From Candidatus Omnitrophota bacterium (lineage in GTDB: Bacteria > Omnitrophota > Koll11 > VGKN01): 5,017 nucleotides of DNA. The notes beneath the pieces were generated by a model. That model was not told the DNA's origin. It worked only from the letters and a program-made list of their open reading frames with translations, and made no database searches. The stretch covers positions 1 to 5,017 of the forward strand of contig VGKN01000134.1 in assembly GCA_016867055.1 (NCBI GenBank). The letters run 5' to 3'. Below, piece by piece: positions 1 to 5,017 of this stretch (position 1 is the first letter of the stretch; every line of letters starts with the position of its first letter). Both the position numbers and the translations under genes were made by a program.

Positions 1-222
1 TAAAATTTCAATAAAGGTGTTTGAATTCGGGTCCCTTGGCTGAAGAATATTAAGCCTATAATTCAAGGCGAATCTCTTAATATCCGTAAAAGTCTCTTTT
101 AATCCCCGCCCCCTTTTAGCATCCGGTGCTGTCACGATAGAGACGATTTTATGCTTAGAATTATATATAGCCTCCAAGGAGTTAATGGCGAACTTATCTG
201 TTCCAAAAAAAACAATATTCAT
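1..222 (-). CDS. fmt: Methionyl-tRNA formyltransferase, N-terminal part (runs off left edge)
   Basis: This is the first 74 codons of the enzyme that formylates initiator Met-tRNA using 10-formyl-tetrahydrofolate, in the cytoplasm. I translated it by hand from the ATG at 222-220, and the frame stays open to the window edge. The protein begins MNIVFFGTDKFAINSLEAIY, matching the family's Rossmann-like opening (IVFxGTxxFA..SLEAL). This is followed by a second strand (VSIVTAPDAKRGRG, residues 27-40) equivalent to the usual VVTQPDxxxGRG loop, and by the ILQP motif at 59-62. The GTPDFA motif is here GTDKFA, a mild variant. The catalytic part and the SLLP signature lie outside the window. The start is 3 nt after the def stop, without a clear ribosome binding site, so translation is probably coupled to def. 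The def-fmt pairing is a standard operon and supports the call. Confidence 0.93.
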   Translation of the reverse strand, partial: MNIVFFGTDKFAINSLEAIYNSKHKIVSIVTAPDAKRGRGLKETFTDIKRFALNYRLNILQPRDPNSNTFIEIL

Positions 223-225
223 TGT

Positions 226-720
226 TTATGCTATGGCTTTAAACCTAAAAGAACCGATGGTTTTTATCCGTTTCAATAAATTAACCCTATCAAGGATCAA
301 AACGCCATTTAGGTGGTCTAACTCATGTTGAATTATCCTTGAAAGGAGTTCCCCAGCGTTTAGTTTAACCCTCTCGCCTTTTATATTCATTGCCTCCAAA
401 ACAATCTCATTATATCTTTTAACCTTCAGAGTTACGCCCGGAATACTCAGACATCCCTCTTCCATTATTAATCTTCCTTTTACAGATTTTATTCTGGGGT
501 TTAGAAGGACAACAGCGGGGTTTTCTTTTAATGGTTTAATAACGCTCAATTGAATGCTAAAACCCACCTGAGGTGCTGCAAGACCAACCCCACCTGCCTC
601 TTCTAAGGTTTCAATCATATCGGATACCAACCTTAATATCTCATCGGTAACCGTTGATATCCTCTTTGCCTTTTTTCTTAGAATAGGATCAGGATATTTT
701 CTTATATTCAAAATAGTCAT
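226..720 (-). CDS. def: Peptide deformylase (type I)
   Basis: This is a metalloenzyme that removes the formyl group from the N-terminal methionine of nascent proteins at the ribosome exit. All three family motifs are present in the 164-residue protein: GVGLAAPQ (residues 44-51), EGCLS (88-92) and QHELDH (131-136). Cys90, His132 and His136 are the expected metal ligands and Glu133 the catalytic acid, so the enzyme should be active. EGCLS and a short C-terminus (ending shortly after ILDRVNLLKR) fit type I bacterial deformylases, and the length is normal. The start gives the canonical N-terminus (ILxIRKYPDPILRKKA). It is probably the first gene of a def-fmt unit, because the next gene upstream lies on the other strand and a plausible promoter sits just before it. 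There is no good Shine-Dalgarno sequence; only an A-rich AAAAAGAT precedes the ATG. def and fmt act at opposite ends of the same formylation cycle. Confidence 0.97.
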   Translation of the reverse strand: MTILNIRKYPDPILRKKAKRISTVTDEILRLVSDMIETLEEAGGVGLAAPQVGFSIQLSVIKPLKENPAVVLLNPRIKSVKGRLIMEEGCLSIPGVTLKVKRYNEIVLEAMNIKGERVKLNAGELLSRIIQHELDHLNGVLILDRVNLLKRIKTIGSFRFKAIA

Positions 721-740
721 ATCTTTTTAAATAAAGTTTT

Positions 741-768
741 ATTTTATCATAATCTTTACAAATATCAA
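741..768 (-). promoter_or_regulatory. Predicted sigma70-like promoter for def-fmt
   Basis: On the minus strand, TTGATA (763-768, 5 of 6 to the -35 consensus) and TAAAAT (741-746, 5 of 6 to the -10 consensus) are separated by 16 bases. Transcription would start near 734-735, giving a leader of about 15 nt before the def ATG at 720. Position, spacing and orientation all fit. However, the region is very AT-rich, so box-like matches are easy to find by chance. Confidence 0.5.
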
Positions 769-779
769 ACATTATTTAT

Positions 780-808
780 TTGACATATTAAAAAGGAAAT
801 ATTATTAT
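780..808 (+). promoter_or_regulatory. Predicted sigma70-like promoter for the TPR gene
   Basis: A perfect TTGACA at 780-785 is followed after exactly 17 bases by TATTAT at 803-808 (5 of 6 to the -10 consensus). Transcription would start around 814-817, only 3-6 nt before the ATG at 820, so the mRNA would be nearly leaderless. The -35 box lies 11 bases from the -35 box of the divergent def promoter, so the two promoters are back to back. Confidence 0.55.
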
Positions 809-819
809 ATAAGAAATAT

Positions 820-1440
820 ATGGTTAATGAGAAAAACACAAATATTTTAACAAACGATACCCCGAAAGAGATAAAGGACCTTTTTGATAAAGGCGTGTCC
901 GCCTTTAATAGAAAAAATTACGAATATGCTATTGAACTTTTCTCTCAGATTTTAAGATTAAAATTTGACTTTGCCGAAGCCCGCCATTATTTAAGACTTG
1001 CAGAGCAAAAATTCTTCAAAGAACACCCGCCCAAACTCCTGTCACGAATCCTGAATAGATTCTACTGTTTTTTCTATGGGTTAAGGGCTTCAATATTTTA
1101 TTTGCAAAACAATATCAAAAGGTCGGTAGATGAGTATGAGAAACTCCTGCGCAAAGAACCATTTGATGAAAAAGCGCTTTTAAAACTTGCTAGAATATTC
1201 CAAAAGATTAATGATGCAAATTCTGCACTAAGGTTATTTGAGGAGGTAGTTCAGTTAAAACCAAAGAATATAGAAGCTCTAAAAAGACTTGGAGAACTTT
1301 ATATAAAAACAGATGACCTACCAAGAGCAAGAAGTTGTTTTAATGCTGTTTTATCAATCTCACCGTATGATTTAGATGCTGAAAAATTCTTAAGAAATTT
1401 AGATGCTCTTGGTACCTTAAAGAAAAATTTCCATCAATAA
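820..1440 (+). CDS. Tetratricopeptide-repeat protein, function unknown
   Basis: This 206-residue protein is built mostly of TPR helix-turn-helix repeats, which usually mediate protein-protein contacts. I see one repeat at about residues 21-54 (pattern G.SAFNRKNYEYAIELFSQIL...A). Three contiguous 34-residue units follow at about 84-117, 118-151 and 152-185, the last two being textbook (ALLKLARIF...A..LFEEVVQLKP; ALKRLGELY...AR..FNAVLSISP). The two blocks are separated by a basic, aromatic-rich stretch (71-83, with a hydrophobic run continuing to about 95). There is no signal peptide, so it is probably cytoplasmic, though that stretch could touch a membrane. The ATG at 820 is the only sensible start: an in-frame stop lies at 781-783 with no ATG, GTG or TTG between. 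No Shine-Dalgarno sequence is correctly placed (AAGGA at 793-797 is too far upstream). It lies antisense between priA and def. No specific function can be assigned. Confidence 0.88.
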   Translation: MVNEKNTNILTNDTPKEIKDLFDKGVSAFNRKNYEYAIELFSQILRLKFDFAEARHYLRLAEQKFFKEHPPKLLSRILNRFYCFFYGLRASIFYLQNNIKRSVDEYEKLLRKEPFDEKALLKLARIFQKINDANSALRLFEEVVQLKPKNIEALKRLGELYIKTDDLPRARSCFNAVLSISPYDLDAEKFLRNLDALGTLKKNFHQ

Positions 1441-1445
1441 ATTTC

Positions 1446-3440
1446 CTATCTCGGGTCTATATCAATAGAGATGTACCTTCTTGACCTACAACCTATTTTT
1501 TTGAAAATTTGCTTTAGCGCATTACATACGTAATTGTTGTCCTTGGCCTTTAGGATTAATTCCCATATAAAATAGCCCCTGATTTTTTTTATACGATGGG
1601 GACTGGGGCCAAGGATTTCTAACTTTTTAGTAAATCCCTCTTTATCCAAAACCTCTTTAAGTAAAAAGGATATTCTTTTTGCAGTATCTTCTATTTTTGA
1701 TTTAATTGAGATACTCGTCAAATGGCAGAATGGCGGGTAGTATAAATCTCTACGAAGAGACAATTCCTTTCTATAAAAACCATTGTAATCCATTCTTTTG
1801 ATAGCCTTGATAAGATACAAATCGGGAAGGTAGGTTTGGATTACCAATCTTGCATCTGGATGGCTCATACCTTTACTCATTAAAATATGCATTAATGTAT
1901 TAAACATCTTCTCGGTTGATCTGAAATCCGGAAGGTTTAAAAAAGTATCTAAAGAAAGGATAGCTATAAGTCTTATATATTCCAACTCCAAAACCTTTAA
2001 GGCCATAGTCGTCCCTATCAAAACGTCTATCTCATTCTTTTCAAATTTATCAATTATCTTATCCAAACCGATTCTTCTTGAATAAGCGTCGCTGTCAAGC
2101 CTTTCTGTCTTAAGAACTGGAAACAATCTTGCAATCTCGCTTTCTACCTTCTCTGTCCCAAATCCCGCAAACTCAATATGATATTTTCCACATTCAGGGC
2201 AGATGTCGGGTGGTCTTATAGAAAAGTTACAAAAATGGCATATCAGCATTTTATTATCAAAATGATATACAAGGGGATTGTTGCAATTGCTACATTTAAC
2301 TATAAAACCACAACCAATGCAACGGCAATACGTGGAAAACCCGCGTCTATTCACAAAAATAACTACTTTATTTTTATTACCTGCGAGAAATACCCTCCCT
2401 ACCTCCTCCTGAAGCATTCTGGATAGAAACCTGTTTTTAGTCCTATAACCATACGAGTCTCTCATATCAACCACTTTTATTTTTGTAGAAACTATATCTG
2501 GTTTTTTATCCCTTGTCTTAAGTAAGATAAACTCTCCCTGCTTTGCCTTAAAATAGGATTCCACCCTTGGGGTAGGACTAGCCAAAATGACAATCGCATT
2601 GGAGAATTCTGAACGCTTTAAGGAAACATTTACTGCATCATAGCGGGGGGTTCTATCCTGTTTATATGCCCCCTGGTGCTCATCCTCAACTATTATTAAA
2701 CCCATTTTTTTAAATGGGCTGAAAATAGTCATACGAGTGCCCAGGGCAATTAACGCCTTACCCTCAATTATCCTTTTCCAATTTGAAAATTGTTCTCTCT
2801 CAGTTAAACCGCTGTGCAGAATGGATACAATATCTCCAAATGCATCTTGCAATATCTCTCTATATTCATTTACATATAGAATCTCAGGAACCAAAAAAAT
2901 ACAATTATTTCCTTTTGAAAGAACCTTAGAGATGCTACTTAGAAATATACCGAATTTTTCTTCTTTTGATTTATAATGAAGTAGAAAAATCTTGTTTTGA
3001 CATTTCTCTATTTGAAAGGAGAGGTTTTTTGGGAGGTTTTTTATTTTGCCTCTTGGAAAAGAAAAACCATAATTTGCGTTTGAGTTCTGCTCTTCAAAAC
3101 TAATCCTGACTTTTTTCTTGGTTAATAAACTTGGTAAGGCTGCCTTTATAGCCTCTGCTTGGGAACATAAATAATACTCTGATAGCCATTTCGTAAGTTT
3201 TAGCATATCAGCGTCTAAGACCGCAACATCATCAAGAACAGCCAAAATCTCCTTCAGTCTTTTAATGGGCGAACTATCCAATAGCCCCACAATAAAACCA
3301 ATTCGCTCCTTATTTCCAAAGGGAACCACAACCCTTTTCCCGATAGTCAATTTAGTCTTTATAGCATCAGGGATAATATAATGGAAAAAATCCTGTTTTG
3401 GAATGTCAATAGCCACCTCTGCAATGTTATACGCCTTCAT
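1446..3440 (-). CDS. priA: Primosomal protein N' (PriA), apparent pseudohelicase
   Basis: PriA recognises stalled replication forks and nucleates replisome reloading. The 664-residue protein has the 3'-DNA-end-binding domain (about 1-105) and helicase lobe landmarks: LVPEI (183-187), HSGLTERE (209-216), GTR..IFSPF (234-243), EDEH (252-255), SPTP..ES (288-295) and NRRG (364-367). A complete cysteine-rich zinc module has pairs C374/C377, C383/C386, C401/C404 and C414/C417. LNLPDFR (501-507) and a C-terminal domain (YPPF 568-571, LGPSP 610-614, ending IDIDPR) follow. Catalytic motifs are ruined: the Walker A position (156-163) reads YKSKEEKF instead of GVTGSGKT, the GHDF of motif V is VLEL, and the QVAGRAGR of motif VI is HILMSKGM (518-525). 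The winged-helix segment is nearly absent. Fork binding and protein loading look plausible; ATP-driven unwinding does not. The start overlaps the upstream glycosylase stop by 4 nt (ATGA), implying coupled translation. Family identity is certain; loss of activity is inferred. Confidence 0.95.
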   Translation of the reverse strand: MKAYNIAEVAIDIPKQDFFHYIIPDAIKTKLTIGKRVVVPFGNKERIGFIVGLLDSSPIKRLKEILAVLDDVAVLDADMLKLTKWLSEYYLCSQAEAIKAALPSLLTKKKVRISFEEQNSNANYGFSFPRGKIKNLPKNLSFQIEKCQNKIFLLHYKSKEEKFGIFLSSISKVLSKGNNCIFLVPEILYVNEYREILQDAFGDIVSILHSGLTEREQFSNWKRIIEGKALIALGTRMTIFSPFKKMGLIIVEDEHQGAYKQDRTPRYDAVNVSLKRSEFSNAIVILASPTPRVESYFKAKQGEFILLKTRDKKPDIVSTKIKVVDMRDSYGYRTKNRFLSRMLQEEVGRVFLAGNKNKVVIFVNRRGFSTYCRCIGCGFIVKCSNCNNPLVYHFDNKMLICHFCNFSIRPPDICPECGKYHIEFAGFGTEKVESEIARLFPVLKTERLDSDAYSRRIGLDKIIDKFEKNEIDVLIGTTMALKVLELEYIRLIAILSLDTFLNLPDFRSTEKMFNTLMHILMSKGMSHPDARLVIQTYLPDLYLIKAIKRMDYNGFYRKELSLRRDLYYPPFCHLTSISIKSKIEDTAKRISFLLKEVLDKEGFTKKLEILGPSPHRIKKIRGYFIWELILKAKDNNYVCNALKQIFKKIGCRSRRYISIDIDPR

Positions 3441-4120
3441 TTTTTTAAAAACTGTATAATTTTTTTCATATCTTCCCAGACAAGCTTTTTATCCCTTGGG
3501 TTTCTCAACAGATAAGCAGGATGGAATGTAGGTATTACCGTTATGTTATGATAGTCATAGAAACTCCCCCTTAATACACTTATCGGTTCTTCCCTTTTCA
3601 ATAGATTCCACGCCGCATACTTTCCAAGGGCACATATGAGTTTTGGTTTTATTATGTTGATTTGTTCTATCAAATATTCCTCGCAGGATGCAAGCTCCTC
3701 TTTGGAGGGGGGTCTGTTTAAGGGGGGTCTGCATTTCAGACAATTTGTGATATATACCTCCCTTCTTTCTAAGCCGAGGGAGTTCATTATCTTTGAAAGC
3801 AAAGCCCCGGCCTTTCCCACAAACGGCTCACCTGTCAAATCCTCTTCTTCGCCAGGCGCTTCTCCGATAAATAGTAATTGGGTGTTTATATTTCCCTTTC
3901 CAAACACCACATTTTTTCTGTGTCTATACAAGGTGCATCTTCTACAATTAGATACCCTTTTAGAAAGAAGTTCTAAGGGTTTTTCTTTGCTTGGATTATA
4001 ATTTATGAGCTCCTCATCCTTTTTATGATTTAAGAGGTACTCTCTACAGCCAAAACCTTCCTCAATCTCAAGATAACCCTTCAACTGGTCAACGATTTGT
4101 TTTAAATTATCGCGTTTCAT
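3437..4120 (-). CDS. udg: Uracil-DNA glycosylase, family 4 (4Fe-4S)
   Basis: This enzyme excises uracil from DNA as the first step of base excision repair. The 227-residue protein carries motif A GEAPGEEED (86-94), followed by TGEPFVGKAG with the likely uracil-stacking Phe100. It also has TNCLKCRPP (125-133), with Asn126 at the usual base-recognition position, and the HPAYLLR motif (200-206). Four cysteines, C59, C62, C130 and C146, have the C-x2-C-x67-C-x15-C spacing expected for the family's iron-sulfur cluster. The family core starts near residue 50; the first 45-50 residues are a charged extension of no recognised function. No other ATG in that region gives a better start. Such proteins are often mislabelled as phage SPO1 DNA polymerase-related. 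The gene begins 1 nt after the glycosyltransferase stop and overlaps priA by 4 nt, so the three are very probably cotranscribed. No clear ribosome binding site is visible. Confidence 0.94.
   Translation of the reverse strand: MKRDNLKQIVDQLKGYLEIEEGFGCREYLLNHKKDEELINYNPSKEKPLELLSKRVSNCRRCTLYRHRKNVVFGKGNINTQLLFIGEAPGEEEDLTGEPFVGKAGALLSKIMNSLGLERREVYITNCLKCRPPLNRPPSKEELASCEEYLIEQINIIKPKLICALGKYAAWNLLKREEPISVLRGSFYDYHNITVIPTFHPAYLLRNPRDKKLVWEDMKKIIQFLKK
3706..3731. repeat. Short direct repeat with two G6 runs inside the glycosylase gene
   Basis: The 11-base unit AGGGGGGTCTG occurs at 3706-3716 and again at 3721-3731, a 15-base period equal to five codons. On the coding strand it encodes the two RPP triplets of the conserved CRPPxNRxP segment. 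It is therefore explained largely by protein sequence plus repeated CCC proline codons, in a gene that is otherwise AT-rich. Confidence 0.6.
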
Positions 4121-4121
4121 T

Positions 4122-5017
4122 CTAAAGGCTAAGCGTAAGGTTTGCTATATCTCTAGCTGCCTCTGGACGTGCCAAGGATTTTGAATTCTCACTCAGATTT
4201 TTAAGAATCTCTTTGTTTAAAATAATTCTTTCAACTAATTCATTAATATCTGATAGATTTTTTAGTTCAATAGCAGCTCCGCATTTAACCAGAATTTTTG
4301 TATTCCTTGCCTCCTGGCCAGGTATCGGCGATACTATAATCATAGGAGTACCTAAGGCTAAAGCCTCTGAACAGGTCAAACCGCCTGATTTACCTATCAA
4401 TATATCGCTTACCCTCATCAATTCATCCATATTTTCAACAAAGCCGAATATCTTGCAGATGTTTGGAAAATCCTTAGCAGCTGTTTCTAATGCCCCCTGT
4501 AATCTTGTATTTGTACCGCATACCACAAAAAGTTGTTTATCATATTTCAATCCTGCCAAATTCTTAAAGAGAATTCCCACGGGCCCTGCGCCAAATCCCC
4601 CGCCTGCTATGAGTATTGTAAATACCCCCTCCTTTGCGCCCAATTTGGAAAGTAGTTCTCTTTTATCTTTTTTCGTCACAAAAACTGACCTTATTGGAAT
4701 GCCCAATACATCTATTCTATTCTCGGATATCCCTCTCTCTAAAAGGTCTCTTTTGGTCAACTCGGTTGCCACTACATACCTATCCACCTCTTTTGAAACC
4801 CAAAAACTATGTAGCCCAAAATCTGTAACAACGGTTATCAGTTTCCCCTTAAATCTGCGTTTCCGTTTTAAGGAAGAGATTACCTCTACCGGTAAAAAGT
4901 GTGTTGTTATAATAACATCGGGATTATTTTTAATTATATAATTTTCTACATTCCTACAATTTAAATAATTTATTATTCTTCGTAATTTTGATACAGCCCA
5001 AAATAGGCATTTCATAT
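4122..5017 (-). CDS. Glycolipid glycosyltransferase, GT28 / MGDG synthase-UgtP-like (N-terminus outside window)
   Basis: This family transfers a sugar from a nucleotide-sugar to diacylglycerol or a related lipid at the inner face of the membrane (family knowledge; substrate unknown here). The visible 297 residues contain the end of the N-terminal acceptor domain, with PDVIITTHF (32-40) and the VTDFGLHSFWV segment (63-73). The C-terminal donor-binding domain follows, with GIPIR (105-109), a glycine-rich loop GGGFGAG (138-144), VVCGTNT (164-170), KSGGLTCSEAL (209-219) and PIPGQEARN (230-238). The pattern resembles Bacillus UgtP and plant-type MGDG synthases more than MurG. An ATG lies at 5015-5013, but homologues have roughly 80 more residues carrying the GxGH acceptor-site region. 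That ATG is therefore almost certainly an internal Met and the real start lies beyond the right edge; the frame is still open at 5017. It is the most upstream visible gene of the operon leading to udg and priA. Confidence 0.87.
   Translation of the reverse strand, partial: MKCLFWAVSKLRRIINYLNCRNVENYIIKNNPDVIITTHFLPVEVISSLKRKRRFKGKLITVVTDFGLHSFWVSKEVDRYVVATELTKRDLLERGISENRIDVLGIPIRSVFVTKKDKRELLSKLGAKEGVFTILIAGGGFGAGPVGILFKNLAGLKYDKQLFVVCGTNTRLQGALETAAKDFPNICKIFGFVENMDELMRVSDILIGKSGGLTCSEALALGTPMIIVSPIPGQEARNTKILVKCGAAIELKNLSDINELVERIILNKEILKNLSENSKSLARPEAARDIANLTLSL

Noticed and set aside
729..744. Inverted repeat AAATAAA / TTTATTT as a possible terminator or hairpin
   Set aside because: It is all A/T with a 2-base loop, so at best a weak short stem. 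It overlaps the predicted def promoter start region and has no GC stem.
796..819. Direct repeat GAAATAT at 796-802 and 813-819 flanking the -10 box, as a possible operator
   Set aside because: It is seven A/T-dominated bases in a very AT-rich region; chance is sufficient and there is no dyad symmetry.
1420..1462. AAATTT ... AAATTT around the convergent stops as a bidirectional terminator
   Set aside because: The stem would be six A/T pairs only, with no GC-rich portion, and too weak to support intrinsic termination.
1446..3440. priA as a decaying pseudogene
   Set aside because: The frame is intact for 664 codons, with all zinc cysteines and both terminal domains conserved; only catalytic motifs and the winged helix are lost, which fits a maintained pseudohelicase better.
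3706..3731. Two G6 runs as a possible G-quadruplex or phase-variable tract
   Set aside because: Only two long G runs are present, and they lie on the non-coding strand of udg, so the mRNA carries C runs. The sequence encodes the conserved CRPPxNRxP motif, and six-base homopolymers are short for slippage.
3636..4001. Plus-strand open frame (121 codons) opposite udg
   Set aside because: Antisense shadow of the conserved glycosylase; no independent coding evidence.
4213..4941. Long plus-strand open frame (242 codons) opposite the glycosyltransferase
   Set aside because: It is the antisense shadow of a gene with clear family motifs; its translation has no recognisable domain and no promoter or ribosome site was seen.
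5013..5015. ATG as the true start of the glycosyltransferase
   Set aside because: It falls inside the conserved N-terminal domain, about 80 residues into the family alignment, and the frame remains open to the window edge.

Overview
The window is a dense, AT-rich bacterial housekeeping block: six protein genes, about 100 bases of true intergenic DNA, and no RNA genes, mobile elements or CRISPR. Two genes run off the edges (fmt on the left, a glycosyltransferase on the right). Bacterial identity follows from type I peptide deformylase, methionyl-tRNA formyltransferase, PriA and sigma70-like promoter boxes. The gene order and style recall uncultured candidate phyla such as Omnitrophota, but that is an impression of low confidence.

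Right half (1446-5017, minus strand): a tightly packed operon read from right to left. It holds a GT28/MGDG-synthase-like glycolipid glycosyltransferase (N-terminus outside the window), a family 4 iron-sulfur uracil-DNA glycosylase starting 1 nt after it, and priA, which overlaps the glycosylase by 4 nt (ATGA). Left part (1-720, minus strand): def followed by fmt, separated by 3 nt, the classic N-formylmethionine pair. Between priA and def, where many bacteria have priA-def-fmt directly joined, a tetratricopeptide-repeat gene lies on the opposite strand (820-1440). It converges on priA with a 5-nt gap and diverges from def across a 99-nt region. That region carries two good back-to-back sigma70-like promoters.

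The most notable observation is that PriA looks like a pseudohelicase. Its overall fold signatures, all eight zinc-binding cysteines, the 3'-end-binding N-domain and the C-terminal domain are present. However, the Walker A loop is destroyed, helicase motif V is altered, motif VI (GRAGR, arginine fingers) is gone, and the winged-helix segment is almost entirely missing. The reading frame is intact over 664 codons, so this looks like a maintained protein that has lost ATPase activity, not a decaying gene. Pseudohelicase PriA is known from Deinococcus, so the phenomenon has precedent; its occurrence here with winged-helix loss is worth checking.

None of the five visible start codons has a convincing Shine-Dalgarno sequence, and the TPR gene's predicted promoter would leave only a few bases of leader.
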